Below, piece after piece: positions 30,801-39,723 of a stretch of 64,000 nt of DNA. The notes under the pieces are model-generated. The model had not been told where the DNA came from, did not search any database, and saw only the letters and a program-made list of their open reading frames with translations. The stretch comes from Leptospira sp. WS92.C1 (lineage in GTDB: Bacteria; Spirochaetota; Leptospiria; Leptospirales; Leptospiraceae), in the NCBI RefSeq assembly GCF_040833975.1, contig NZ_CP162130.1, forward strand, positions 1,191,501 to 1,255,500, in the 5' to 3' direction. The translations under genes and the position numbers were made by a program. Each line of letters starts with the position of its first letter. Position 1 is the first letter of the stretch.

Positions 30801-31416
30801 CGGAACGAATATCTTTAGCCCTCTTTGGGGCGGAGTGGATGACGTGGTCGATCTTTTTAAGGATTATCTTTCTAGAAGTTCCGGATGGTCCATCATCGCC
30901 AGTTTGGATTTTTTGCTCGATCTTCTTTTGGATCTCTCTCCGACGAACGCGGATATCACACAGTTGTTGAACCTTGCTTCTTCTTTGTTTTACAACTCGG
31001 ATAATACCAGATCGTATACGATCACAAATATTCTGACCCGAAGCCTTCCTCCCGTAATGGATGCGATGGCTCCGTATGGAAAACCGCTTTATGGAACGGG
31101 TTATTATCTCGCTACAAAGGACGGCGGTTTTTTTAATTATTTGGAAGGAAGAATGTTTATGAATCCTTCGTTTACCGTTAAGGATTTGTTTGCGGATATG
31201 AAGAATTTTTTAAGATCGGATATCATCCAGAATCAAGAGGATTCGAATCGTTCGTTTTTGTATTCCACCGGAACCTTGATTCAGCAGATGGCGGATATCT
31301 ATCAGACGGGTAGAAAATTTTCACCCCCAGGTTTTTATATGTATGACAATTGGAACAGCGATCAATCGAGTTCGACGCTTTGGGACGATATGAATTTTTT
31401 ATTTTCGGTGCAATAA
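27850..31416 (+). CDS. Very large putative lipoprotein, 1188 aa
   Basis: The N-terminus has a positively charged segment then a hydrophobic core ending in LLFFVSVC (Cys about 40), a plausible but long lipoprotein signal. The rest is mixed alpha/beta with no repeat I recognise and no membrane helix. Cysteines are few and mostly clustered (CHYDTPPANTDC, CNPTAC), suggesting extracytoplasmic disulphides. I do not know a function. The next gene, another large lipoprotein, starts 27 nt after its stop, so the two are surely co-transcribed and probably act together at the outer membrane. Confidence 0.8.
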   Translation: MNLKVKDIRKSIYANLIYAKPVRWFGILCVFYFLLFFVSVCKPPSTKYDPNVFFDNIDSYDGISLFTVLNGFPVLKSFFVSLEPVDFNNALGNNLAKASREDNLGTLRSAQSALIVSRTSIQNLSLDSASLIDKMEHTNPTAYDAVQPIFEKIRNYPKPVVRNLVPLSANALRQEYLSKTSDQVTQSIRNFSSDLKSASTRDLLVQIEDVAYKGLVSNATARSGIESLLSGFFDPALIADRSLKDGLISILYDLGEMMFKKAGFSDFKTPNTALKELVFNLDKYFTAGGAQHNADYSDVNHPAELKSLMMEGFQIVRSFLDTGALTATPVNLLEKTAENLSLLDFASTPTNVDASLKELIRIDVNGKDRAFDGTSRAMSALETLFVVLSIANNYGFHWQVGSTANYCHYDTPPANTDCENDWISGTTGGELTVGDAIHSLKSVMGSTSAFNFKNITNLSRSSNKVFRSNPATGLMQIHRFDLNSRVLSLLEDNARGVTAPVADPTAGNYDRVYNKTIPWALNWVKRVTYGGYGPYYNKNRRDGAGNFLSPDGTITRNNDLSETLFRPTWQTRRYEIQLNLPAPNNTKHVGLRGNVQNAANVPNTFYTITEIPKADAQRAVDSDEEAFYKNLQWLLYEKRFVAVLPVRAKLTATVAFEEALFITAIGNGLVGMLNLKPNCNPTACATDNGRWTIDNTNYVKAYNSAGTDLAYLSNTPADSVMLLEGWGFGADGQQAFQVTFVYPALWSLIVPSPDLIYGMLPPVISRNVPVLERLGFTTSDKVIPDQVNANWEKRNTLTPMVVALGKALDDQVSGQTTAGFKNPYTLLANLAEIFSRPLVFFGPDTTATFPTNGAPPSFTQIRIIGMADGFRNPIASTMEYFPLTNLGTQEYRTLISVLSENTRRFQDGVLNLIGKTQLLTGFVQFLGQLGEPANVNVKTKVFNGLKLVLGEMKFTSETPTPAQFNIEIKFTEWRDKVANYPTVNGTNIFSPLWGGVDDVVDLFKDYLSRSSGWSIIASLDFLLDLLLDLSPTNADITQLLNLASSLFYNSDNTRSYTITNILTRSLPPVMDAMAPYGKPLYGTGYYLATKDGGFFNYLEGRMFMNPSFTVKDLFADMKNFLRSDIIQNQEDSNRSFLYSTGTLIQQMADIYQTGRKFSPPGFYMYDNWNSDQSSSTLWDDMNFLFSVQ

Positions 31417-31443
31417 AAAGAAAGAGAGAACGGGGAATAGACG

Positions 31444-34425
31444 ATGAGACAAAAACAATATACTATCTTTGCGGGAATTCTCATACTTTTGGTATGGGTC
31501 GGTGCCGGTTGCTCCTCCGATAAAAAAGCAGAAAGTGGCGGTTCTCCGCTCAATGGAATTTTTTCACTTTTCGAAACCACGACCGAACCCAGTGTTTCGA
31601 CTAACGTGGTTCCTCCTTACACGGAAACGGATACTCCTGTGAGTCTTCCCGGTGATTTTGGCCAAGAGTCTCCCGAGGCGATTCTTTATATCGCTTCCAC
31701 ATCGGATGTGGACCGGTATAAAAGCATCGAAATCAGATTCTCGCATCCTATGAACAAATCAAGTGTGGAAGCGGATCTGTCTTTGACTCCGGCAGTAGGA
31801 GTTCTACCCGGACCCGGCAAGGGCGGCTCCTTTTATTGGGCTTCTAGTTCTCGTTTGGTTTTTGATCCCTACCGCGAATTCAAAACCAACGAACAATACA
31901 CTCTTTCTTTGACAAACGCTTCCAAAACCATCGAAGGACAGGATTTAACGAATTATTCGCAAAATTTTACGACGGAACCGAGCTATCTGATGACGAGTAA
32001 GATCAATACCGCGACCACTCTCGGCGGTGTGAACGATATTACTTTTAATAAGGCGACAACTCCGACTTTGACCCTGACGTCCACATTTACAAATCCTTTG
32101 ACCGGACCCAATTCGATCCAATCGATCACCCTCAAACATATGGGGGATCAGAACACGTCCGGCGTGAGTATTTGCGCTGCGCCTCCTTGCGCAATGAATA
32201 CGACGTTGACTACGAATCTTACTGCTTCCACAATTCCTCCCTTTATCGGCGGGAACGTATATTATTACGAGATCGTGGTCGCTTCCGGGAAGACTTTCAA
32301 ACGATTTGCAACATTCAATTATGGGAATGTGAATACGGCACCGGCGAACATGATTGCAAACGGCGGTTCCATCATTTTGGATCAAGCGCAGGCAATGCCC
32401 TTCTTATCCAAGGTCCTCGAGCGTTTTACGGCCGGAAATTTTAAGGTTAGCAATCAGACATTCAACCAGTTTGCGGATACCCCGAAAACCGGGACCAGAA
32501 GGTCCAGTCATTGTATCGACTATAACGGAATCGATGGATTTCCCATGCCTCAATATATCCGAAACTACGGAGACTCGGCGTCCGGATTCGGGGACGGTTA
32601 CTGCGGTGCCGCAGGGGATAACCCGGGAGGATTTACGGAACGAGGATGTGCGGAAGTTTGGCCGCTTACCGATTGCACCGATTTTGATATCGATGTTTAT
32701 ATTACCGGAATCAACGTTTACACGAATGTCGCCGGTTTTCCCTCATTGAAGAACATCGGTGTGAACATGGTGGCAAACACCACGGGCGAGCTGGGTTTTG
32801 ATTTTAAAGGAAAGGTCCTCGCCGTCGATATGGTGATGGTTGCGAGGAGTCGAGGTTCTTTGTTTCTTGTGATCGGATCCGGAAATCGTTTTATTTTTTC
32901 AACGACCGCGTATTTGAATTATAACGATTCTCCACCTTCGGATCGTTCAACAACCGGAAAGGCGAGCCTAACAATCGATACAAACGGAGACGCTTCGCTT
33001 AACATTTTTACTCCGATTACAACTTTAACCAATTTTAACACAACGGCTTGGTCCAGCAATCTTACCATCAAAGATCGAACCGGGAGGGTGAACTCGGTTC
33101 TTTTGGAAGCGACCACGAGTGGAATTGCAGATTGGTTGTCTGGAACAACCGAAGACGCGGCCAACGGAATGGTTCCAACTCTGACTCCGTTGATCACCCG
33201 TTCGATGCTTCGGAATTTTATCGAAGACGTGGCTCCTTCCGTATTGAATTCCATCATCGGTTCTTTGAAAAATCCGGGAGTGGATATCAGACTTCCTTCT
33301 TATTTGCCTACGCCGCTTGCGAATTTTCCGCTTAACGTAAAGATCAAATTGTCTTCGGATTCCGAAGTAAGGGTAACCGGATCCAATAAAGGACTTGTCG
33401 GCTCGATCGATCTTGGAATTTCAGCGGCGAATCCGATCGCTTCTCCCAGAGCTCATCAGATCATGAACGGGTTTGTGGTCACCAAACCGACGGGAGCGAT
33501 GAGCAATCTCTATCAGTTTTCCAGAAGCAACGCGAACCCCGGTCTTTTACTTTCGATGAGCGTAGATACAATCACACAGGCTGCGTATCATCTCTGGAAA
33601 AATCGTGCGTTGGATATATCGATCGATCAGAATTTTATCGATCAAATCGAACAGTATGCCGGATCGGATCCATTGTTTCAGTTGACCGAGTCTTTGATCA
33701 AGGTAGCGCCGATTATAAACATTCTCGCTCCGGGAAGGGAAAGTTTGGTGGGAATCGATCCGGTTACTGGTGCATTGGTTCCTGCGATCAACGGAACCGA
33801 TGATATTGTAATTCAAGTCGACCCGATTCATGCTCCGACCGGAATTTTAAAACCGGTAGTCGGGACCGCAAAGCCGAAATTGGAAGTCAACTTTACGGAT
33901 ATTCAGTTATCGATTAAGGGAAAAAGACCGAACAACTCCACGTATCTGATCAGTACCGCGAGGGCGAGTTTGAAGGGAATTGCGGATTTTGATTTCGTAA
34001 CTTTTTCCAATCCGACAAGTAATCCCGCGTATGCGAATTTGAACGCGCTCAAGATTGTGATTTCAAACGGTTCGACTCTTTCTTATACTCTGAATATATT
34101 AGAAGGGACGAATGCGAATCCGTTCGGATTGGATCCTAAGGGAATTCTTTCGGTTGTGGATCCTCTGGTCCCTTCTTTGATTGTTCCTTTGGTCAATAAC
34201 GTTTTGAAGGAGATTCCGCTTCCCGCTTCGATTGCTCTTCCGGCTTTGACTCACCCGACCACCGGAAATGAGTGCGGGATCATCGCAAAAACCACACATT
34301 CGAATTTATATACTCTGCCAATTGTGGACACGGAAGCCTATCCGTATGTGTTTGGAGGACTCAAGTTTAATCCTTCCGGACCGGCCGCTATCGATCCGGG
34401 CACGTTGGTCACCTGTCCTCCTTGA
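31444..34425 (+). CDS. Large lipoprotein with bacterial Ig-like (Big_5/SbsA) domain
   Basis: The 993-residue protein has a classic lipoprotein signal (FAGILILLVWVGAGC, Cys23). An SbsA/Big_5-type Ig domain follows (about residues 75-180: SIEIRFSHPMNKSSV, FYWASSSRLVFDPYREFKTNEQYTLSLT, NFTTE). The remainder is beta-rich, with a Cys-containing segment about 355-420 (GYCGAAGDNPGGFTERGC) and amphipathic regions late in the sequence that resemble lipid-binding (BPI/TULIP-like) folds, which is a weak guess. GGGGAA precedes ATG 31444. Second gene of the operon, closed by a terminator. Confidence 0.82.
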   Translation: MRQKQYTIFAGILILLVWVGAGCSSDKKAESGGSPLNGIFSLFETTTEPSVSTNVVPPYTETDTPVSLPGDFGQESPEAILYIASTSDVDRYKSIEIRFSHPMNKSSVEADLSLTPAVGVLPGPGKGGSFYWASSSRLVFDPYREFKTNEQYTLSLTNASKTIEGQDLTNYSQNFTTEPSYLMTSKINTATTLGGVNDITFNKATTPTLTLTSTFTNPLTGPNSIQSITLKHMGDQNTSGVSICAAPPCAMNTTLTTNLTASTIPPFIGGNVYYYEIVVASGKTFKRFATFNYGNVNTAPANMIANGGSIILDQAQAMPFLSKVLERFTAGNFKVSNQTFNQFADTPKTGTRRSSHCIDYNGIDGFPMPQYIRNYGDSASGFGDGYCGAAGDNPGGFTERGCAEVWPLTDCTDFDIDVYITGINVYTNVAGFPSLKNIGVNMVANTTGELGFDFKGKVLAVDMVMVARSRGSLFLVIGSGNRFIFSTTAYLNYNDSPPSDRSTTGKASLTIDTNGDASLNIFTPITTLTNFNTTAWSSNLTIKDRTGRVNSVLLEATTSGIADWLSGTTEDAANGMVPTLTPLITRSMLRNFIEDVAPSVLNSIIGSLKNPGVDIRLPSYLPTPLANFPLNVKIKLSSDSEVRVTGSNKGLVGSIDLGISAANPIASPRAHQIMNGFVVTKPTGAMSNLYQFSRSNANPGLLLSMSVDTITQAAYHLWKNRALDISIDQNFIDQIEQYAGSDPLFQLTESLIKVAPIINILAPGRESLVGIDPVTGALVPAINGTDDIVIQVDPIHAPTGILKPVVGTAKPKLEVNFTDIQLSIKGKRPNNSTYLISTARASLKGIADFDFVTFSNPTSNPAYANLNALKIVISNGSTLSYTLNILEGTNANPFGLDPKGILSVVDPLVPSLIVPLVNNVLKEIPLPASIALPALTHPTTGNECGIIAKTTHSNLYTLPIVDTEAYPYVFGGLKFNPSGPAAIDPGTLVTCPP

Positions 34426-34459
34426 TGATTTGAGATAGAATTTTTCTCCGACAAAATAT

Positions 34460-34495
34460 AAAATAGGCCGCATCGAGAGAGCGGCCTATTTTATT
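34460..34495 (+). terminator. Rho-independent terminator of the giant lipoprotein operon
   Basis: AAAATAGGCCGC and GCGGCCTATTTT form a perfect 12-bp stem around a 9-nt loop, followed by TATTTT. It lies 34 nt after the stop codon. Confidence 0.9.
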
Positions 34496-34789
34496 TTCAA
34501 CCTCTTGAATGAGAAAGAAACAGGGTCACCGCTTGAAGGGGTAAAAAATGATATAAAGCGCTGATTGCGAATCGTATCCAAAATCTGCTAGTATACAATT
34601 GTAGTTTTATCATTATTGCGACAAAGGAATTGCAATCAAAATGGTCTGCGATCAATGCTTATGGTTTTGCTCCCGAAGAGGGCGCCAGGATTTATAGGTT
34701 CTGAAAAATAGGGCTCCTCGCATTTGTTTCTAAAATACATTCCAATTTTTTAAAATACTTTTGAAACAAATGCGAAGAAGAAATCGGGT
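34496..34789. other. Non-coding gap with a 12-bp inverted repeat
   Basis: CGCATTTGTTTC (34719-34730) and GAAACAAATGCG (34763-34774) are a perfect inverted repeat separated by 32 nt that itself contains TAAAATAC twice. It ends 15 bp past the 3' end of the minus-strand DUF1761 gene and could terminate that gene or be a small mobile-element relic. Nothing else is recognisable. Confidence 0.45.
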
Positions 34790-35230
34790 TTATCTCCAAT
34801 AGGAAAGAATCATCGCAACCGTCTGAAGAGCGATGAAGTAGTAACCCGCTCCGATGGCAAAAAATCTCCACGATCTTCCTTCAAAGGCCACGTTATTGAG
34901 CTGCATGGGAAGATAGAATCCTAACCAAGTATAAAATCCGGAAAAGAATCCATAGACATATGCGGGACTGTCTTCCCCCGCGTGCCAGGAGGACGCTCTC
35001 CACACGTTCGTCGAGTAAAACAGAACGTAAGCCGTTAGAAAAGATCCGATTACCATGAATCCCATGGATTTTAACATATCTTTCTGATCCGGTTTGAAGT
35101 CAGCGGGAATTCCCATTTCCTTCATCCATTGTTTTCCAAAGATAGGCCCATACCAAAGAAATCCGATGATAAAGTTTGCAACAACCGCAACGAGAACCGC
35201 CAAAAAGTTGATGTTTAATTCTGGACGCAT
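34790..35230 (-). CDS. DUF1761-family small membrane protein
   Basis: The 146-residue protein has four membrane helices (about 8-30, 55-75, 90-112, 120-142) and the DUF1761 signature NFLAVLVAVVANFIIGFLWYGPIFGKQWMKE with a Gly-rich SGFYTWLGFYLP helix later. An AGAAAGGAGA stretch lies before ATG 35230. Inner-membrane protein of unknown function. Monocistronic. Confidence 0.88.
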   Translation of the reverse strand: MRPELNINFLAVLVAVVANFIIGFLWYGPIFGKQWMKEMGIPADFKPDQKDMLKSMGFMVIGSFLTAYVLFYSTNVWRASSWHAGEDSPAYVYGFFSGFYTWLGFYLPMQLNNVAFEGRSWRFFAIGAGYYFIALQTVAMILSYWR

Positions 35231-35414
35231 ATCATTCTCCTTTCTTATTTTTTTTGAACGATGTTTTTATAAGACAACCATAGTCGAATGTCAAGTGATT
35301 CTCAAGCGGAAGAGAGCAAACGGATCCAACTTCGTAATCAATTATAGAGATTTGATTTTTTTTCAGAGATCAATCAACGGAAATTTCTACAAAGAAGAAG
35401 TGTTGAAAGGTAAC

Positions 35415-35437
35415 AAAAAGCCCGGGCGAACCCGGGC
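35415..35437 (-). terminator. Rho-independent terminator of the FecR/beta-barrel operon
   Basis: Read on the minus strand, GCCCGGG-TTCG-CCCGGGC is a perfect 7-bp GC stem with a stable TTCG tetraloop, followed by TTTTTG. It lies 39 nt beyond the FecR-like stop codon. Confidence 0.92.
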
Positions 35438-35476
35438 GAAAGGATCTGTTGTTTACCGAAGAAGAAGCTGTAATTA

Positions 35477-36205
35477 TTACTTTCCGTAGGTTTCGTCTTT
35501 TTGAATGTCTTCAGGAGGCGTCCAGCCTTCCGGAGTATGACAGGAAAGACAGTTTTTAAGAGAAATATTCTTTTTCAGTCTTGCTTCAAAACCGGAAAGA
35601 GCTTTCATCTTTTTGATGATTCCTTCATACTCCACTTTTTTCATTTCGGAATCTTTAGGAGAGATGATCGTTCCCTTTCCTTTTTCCTGAAGAATTTCCT
35701 TTCCCTCGGAATCGGAAACCGCCACCTTACCTTCGCAGGTGCAAAACGACGAATCCTTTGTTTGGTGATCATACAAAACGGAGAACGAAGTGCCACGGAC
35801 ACCCGCAGTGGAAGTCGCAGTGGAAACGTCGAATTTTTTTCCTTTTAGGCCGACGACTTTAAACCATGCGAATCCCTGATTGACTTCCACTCGTCCATCC
35901 TTGGACTCTCCGTGCAGACTTACGAGTTTGATCTTACTATTTTGCTGAATTTTAAACTCGGAACCTTTGTATAAAACCGTTACTCTGGATCCGTTTCCGG
36001 TTGAAATAAAATCCCCTTCATCCACGAAATCGTTCGCTTTAAGAGGTTCCCAGGAAGTTTTACCTGCTTTTTGAACATGCGCTTTTCCTAATAAAAAGCC
36101 GACCTTTGCATCTCCAGTCTTGGATTCTTGACTCAGTAGTACGATGGAACTTCCCGTCATCGCAAGGGAAACCAAAATCGCAACTATCTTTACTCTGTGA
36201 TTCAT
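35477..36205 (-). CDS. FecR-domain protein with C-terminal CXXCH haem motif
   Basis: The 242-residue protein has a signal peptide (about 1-25) and a FecR/LysM-like beta domain (about 35-165: DFVDEGDFISTGNGSRVTVLYKGSEFKI, ATSTAGVRGTSFSVLYD) as in anti-sigma and surface-exposed FecR proteins, but no membrane helix for an inner-membrane anti-sigma factor. The C-terminus has NCLSCHTPEGW, a c-type haem-binding motif, and CTCEG lies mid-domain. This suggests a periplasmic structural or electron-transfer protein rather than a regulator. It is 14 nt downstream of the beta-barrel gene and shares its terminator, so they likely form an envelope complex. Confidence 0.8.
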   Translation of the reverse strand: MNHRVKIVAILVSLAMTGSSIVLLSQESKTGDAKVGFLLGKAHVQKAGKTSWEPLKANDFVDEGDFISTGNGSRVTVLYKGSEFKIQQNSKIKLVSLHGESKDGRVEVNQGFAWFKVVGLKGKKFDVSTATSTAGVRGTSFSVLYDHQTKDSSFCTCEGKVAVSDSEGKEILQEKGKGTIISPKDSEMKKVEYEGIIKKMKALSGFEARLKKNISLKNCLSCHTPEGWTPPEDIQKDETYGK

Positions 36206-36219
36206 AATAATCTCCTAAT

Positions 36220-37701
36220 TTAAAACTCAATTGTAGTTCTTAAAACTATTTGTCTGTCCAACGTGGAATACGAAACGATTCCGATATTCCCAGGTGTTGA
36301 AAACTGATTTACATACTCTTGCGCGGTTCTTTGATTTCCCGCCTGATCGATATAAACGTTTTGTCCTAAACCGTTCGAATCGTAGTTTTTATTTTCTATA
36401 TAACCGAACGCCATTTTAAACTGAGGCATCGCCATCCATTCTAAGAAAACACTGACTCTTCGAAACGAGCTCTTGCTAGAATATCCGTTGCCTCCTGTTT
36501 CCGGTAATGTGCTTTGGATCGGCACCGGTACGGTTCCGTTCGAACTCGGAACCCCGAATCCCGGGACGAATTCTCTCTGGTATGTTTCCGTGGTTCCGAC
36601 GATCCCGTTATTTCCGGTGCCTCGTTCGATTCTTCCCAAAAGACTGAAATTTTTAATTCCAACGGAAAACCAAGCATATGCGCTTTTTCCGAAACTATCC
36701 TTTCCGTAAACCAAAGGAGAGGAAAAAGGCTGGAAGCGATCGCGAATCTCTCCTCCGTTTTGTCTTTTGAAGAATGTACCGAGTCCCAAATTCCATTTGA
36801 GAGAACCGGTCCAGATAAAATTGAATTCGCCACCGGCGGTATCCGACTGAAGTGAACGAGTGTTTTTGGCAAAATTGGTATTCGGGTCTATGTCGTTCGG
36901 AAGACAGTTTGTCCTTCCTTCAAAACACTCGTTTCCCGCCGTGCCAAAGGCGTTTTCTCTTCTGTAAAAGATATGAAATCCCGCTTTTCCTTTTTCGCCA
37001 AACTTTGGTTCGACGGAAAATCTGGAGGATAGGTCCATTCCGGCCGAAGTGGTGTTTTGGGATTCCCGATAACCTTCCCCGTTACTGACCATCAATTGGG
37101 AGCTGACAATGGACCATTTGCCCGTCGCGCTCAGTCCTATGTCAGCGGCTTGAGGAGCAAAACCAAGCGATTCGAGCGGTCCTCGGTCGATGTATCTCCA
37201 TCTCCAATAATTACTCCACTGAGTGTAGGTATGAGGAAGTTCCTGCATTCCGAAATTCACGGTATAAGCGCCGATCGAGGTTTCCCAGGTTTTTTTAACA
37301 CTCGCTCTACGGATGCTCAGAATATAAGGATTTTGTTTTGTGCCGCCATCCACGCGTGTATCCGATGTTAGTTGATTTGTGCGGACTAATTCCCCCCAGA
37401 GTTCGGTTTGAAGTCCCGTTTCTTGGAATGTTTTTGAGATCATCAAAAGAGTCCAAGGAGTGGAAAAGCCGACTCTGTCGTTCGGGTTTGCGTAAAGCGT
37501 CGTTCCGGTATTTGTGTTTGTCAAACCGGAGGATTCGTCTCGGATCCTGGCTCCGTAAGACGGAGAAATTACTGCTCGAATGTCTAAGCCGTAATAAGCG
37601 TCCGGCTCATCTTTTTTAGATGTAATGACTTGTTCAGCCTGCATCGATTGCGCCAAAAATAAGAGTAAAAGCAGAATAAATACGATCTGGTTGGTTTTCA
37701 T
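36220..37701 (-). CDS. Outer-membrane beta-barrel (porin-like) protein
   Basis: The 493-residue protein has a signal peptide (MKTNQIVFILLLLLFLAQSMQA) followed by alternating amphipathic strands through the whole length with Trp/Tyr belts and a C-terminal aromatic strand ending RQIVLRTTIEF, where the terminal Phe is typical of BAM substrates. One disulphide-capable loop is seen (NECFEGRTNCLP). Length suits a 16-18 strand porin. It is the first gene of an operon with the FecR/CXXCH protein. Substrate not evident. Confidence 0.8.
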   Translation of the reverse strand: MKTNQIVFILLLLLFLAQSMQAEQVITSKKDEPDAYYGLDIRAVISPSYGARIRDESSGLTNTNTGTTLYANPNDRVGFSTPWTLLMISKTFQETGLQTELWGELVRTNQLTSDTRVDGGTKQNPYILSIRRASVKKTWETSIGAYTVNFGMQELPHTYTQWSNYWRWRYIDRGPLESLGFAPQAADIGLSATGKWSIVSSQLMVSNGEGYRESQNTTSAGMDLSSRFSVEPKFGEKGKAGFHIFYRRENAFGTAGNECFEGRTNCLPNDIDPNTNFAKNTRSLQSDTAGGEFNFIWTGSLKWNLGLGTFFKRQNGGEIRDRFQPFSSPLVYGKDSFGKSAYAWFSVGIKNFSLLGRIERGTGNNGIVGTTETYQREFVPGFGVPSSNGTVPVPIQSTLPETGGNGYSSKSSFRRVSVFLEWMAMPQFKMAFGYIENKNYDSNGLGQNVYIDQAGNQRTAQEYVNQFSTPGNIGIVSYSTLDRQIVLRTTIEF

Positions 37702-37932
37702 GATTCCCCTGAACCGTTACTAGGAAAGAAAAAGTCATTCCCGTCAATTTTTTCTGCGATTTCATCTCGCATCTTTCTTCTTAAAAAAAACAAACCAAGG
37801 CAATTCTTTTCCCAAAACAACGCGATTGAAAGACATGAACTGCATTTTTTAGGGAATTAAAGCGGTAAATCCTGAATGACGAGAATTAAATTGTGAGATC
37901 CAATTGCCAATCAAGCAGGTATAATAAAATCC

Positions 37933-38988
37933 ATGAATTCCGGTCGTCGTATACGTTGGTTTAAACTATTTTTCTGGTTCTCCATCAACACAGTGATCGG
38001 GACGATGAACGCGCTTTTGATTGCGCATAATTCCGATTCTCCATTCTGGAAGGTGTTTCTCGCTACTCAGATTACAACTCATTCGGTTTGCGGGATCGTA
38101 GAGATGACGGTGGAATCCTTAAATTCTTCCGGACAAAAACACGGATTTTTAAAATCGGGATTCATTCTGATCCTTGCGTCTTGTTTTGCTGCCATCATCG
38201 GTGTGGCTGCGGGCGGAATTTTGCACGCGATCGCTTTGGCCGATGATTCTCCCGGTAGAGAACACGGCGGGTCCTACAATATTTTGCTCAGCTCTTTGAT
38301 TCTTGCCTTGTTTATCTCCGTATTGGAGAAGTCGATGCAGATTCTGATTGAAAAAAAGAGGGAATCAGAAAGCGCACTGAAAGATCTGCACTATGCCGCG
38401 TTGCAGTCTCGGATGGATCCCCATTATTTATTCAACACTTTGAATACAATTCACGCATTGCTTGAAATCGATCCTGTGGGAGCGGATCGCGCTCTTTTGC
38501 TTTTATCGGATTCGTACCGTTTTTTGACCGAAAGACACTCGGAAAGATTGGTTTCATTTCGAGAAGAATGGGAATTTACCAGAAATTATTTGGAACTACA
38601 GAAAATTCGTTTCGCGGATTTTATGGAATTAAAGATGGAAAGCAAAGGGGATTTTTCGGGAATTTCGATTCCCCCTTTGTCGATTCAACCCTTGGTTGAA
38701 AATAGCTTTAAACATTCGGTGAGTTCGGGGGATTTGTTGAGAAAGATCCATGTGAGCGCCGAAATCAAAAACGGAAAAATTAGAATTTGTGTGGAAGACA
38801 ACGGAGTCATTTCGATTTCTAGAAAACAGTATGCCGGATTGAACGGAACCGGATTTGGAGTGCAGGCGATTCGAAGTACATTGCGGAATATTCAAGCGAG
38901 ATTGGATTACAATTTTAGAGACGCGATTTTGAAATTAGAAGAAGGGGAGTCCGGAGGAACCACCGTACTCTTAGAATACACAGCATGA
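37933..38988 (+). CDS. LytS-type membrane sensor histidine kinase
   Basis: The 351-residue protein has four membrane helices (about residues 10-30, 38-55, 75-98, 112-135) and a His_kinase (PF06580) domain with QSRMDPHYLFNTLNTIHALL, where the His in DPHYLFN is phosphorylated, then an HATPase with PLVENSFKHSV, EDNG and GFGVQAIRSTLRN. The stop overlaps the LytTR regulator start as ATGA, so the pair is translationally coupled. This family usually senses envelope or quorum-related cues; signal unknown here. Confidence 0.93.
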   Translation: MNSGRRIRWFKLFFWFSINTVIGTMNALLIAHNSDSPFWKVFLATQITTHSVCGIVEMTVESLNSSGQKHGFLKSGFILILASCFAAIIGVAAGGILHAIALADDSPGREHGGSYNILLSSLILALFISVLEKSMQILIEKKRESESALKDLHYAALQSRMDPHYLFNTLNTIHALLEIDPVGADRALLLLSDSYRFLTERHSERLVSFREEWEFTRNYLELQKIRFADFMELKMESKGDFSGISIPPLSIQPLVENSFKHSVSSGDLLRKIHVSAEIKNGKIRICVEDNGVISISRKQYAGLNGTGFGVQAIRSTLRNIQARLDYNFRDAILKLEEGESGGTTVLLEYTA

Positions 38989-39719
38989 CGGATCCAAGCT
39001 ATTCAGTACTTATCATAGAAGACGAGGTTCCCGCCAGAGAACTTTTAAGAAAATATCTGGAAGAATGGCCTTCCTTTAAAATCGAATCCGTCGCTAGTAA
39101 CGGACGTCAAGCTCTGGAAATATTGGAAAAAAAGAATTTTGATCTGGTATTTTTAGACGTAAATCTGCCCGAAAAATCCGGGCTTCAAATCCTGGAGGAA
39201 AAAGGGAAACCGGCACCCGCACTCGTATTTACCACCGCTTATAGAGATCACGCGTTACGCGCCTTTGAAGTGGGGGCTTTGGATTATCTTTTAAAACCGT
39301 ATTCCCGAGAAAGATTTCGCGAAACCATGGCAAGAGTGGAGGAATTTTTATCGGTTCGTAAAAGAGGAAAACGAAGCGATTCGTTTCTCTTTTTTAGGGA
39401 GTCCGGAATTCTGCATCGACTTGCCTTATCCAAACTTTTGTATCTGACCGCAAACGGAAAAAAATGCGTTCTTCACAGTACGGAAAAAGATCACGAAACC
39501 CCGAAACTTTTGGGGGATATGGAAACGGAATTGCCGGGAGATCGTTTTGTCCGAATTCATAAAAAGTATATTCTCAATTTAGAATATATCTCGGGAATGA
39601 AGTCCAACGCCGGCGGGGGATACGAAGTGTTTCTAAACGACGAAGACGAAACAATTCTTCCTGTCGGAAGAGAATACGTATCCAATTTAAAGGAAAAATT
39701 TAGAGAAAACGCTCAGTGA
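38985..39719 (+). CDS. LytTR-family response regulator
   Basis: The 244-residue protein has a REC domain (about 5-120: IIEDEVPA, Asp in VFLDVNLPEKSG, Lys in LLKPYSRERF) and a LytTR DNA-binding domain (about 140-240: KLLYLTANGKKCVLHS, LPGDRFVRIHKKYILNLEYI). It is the partner of the overlapping LytS-type kinase. LytTR regulators bind paired direct repeats at promoters; I do not see a recognisable target in this window. It converges with corA with only 4 nt between stop codons. Confidence 0.95.
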   Translation: MTDPSYSVLIIEDEVPARELLRKYLEEWPSFKIESVASNGRQALEILEKKNFDLVFLDVNLPEKSGLQILEEKGKPAPALVFTTAYRDHALRAFEVGALDYLLKPYSRERFRETMARVEEFLSVRKRGKRSDSFLFFRESGILHRLALSKLLYLTANGKKCVLHSTEKDHETPKLLGDMETELPGDRFVRIHKKYILNLEYISGMKSNAGGGYEVFLNDEDETILPVGREYVSNLKEKFRENAQ

Positions 39720-39723
39720 TTTT

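Noticed and set aside
38985..39719. Direct link of the LytTR regulator to CorA
   Set aside because: The genes are convergent and no shared promoter or LytTR-type direct repeat was visible, so there is no support for regulation.
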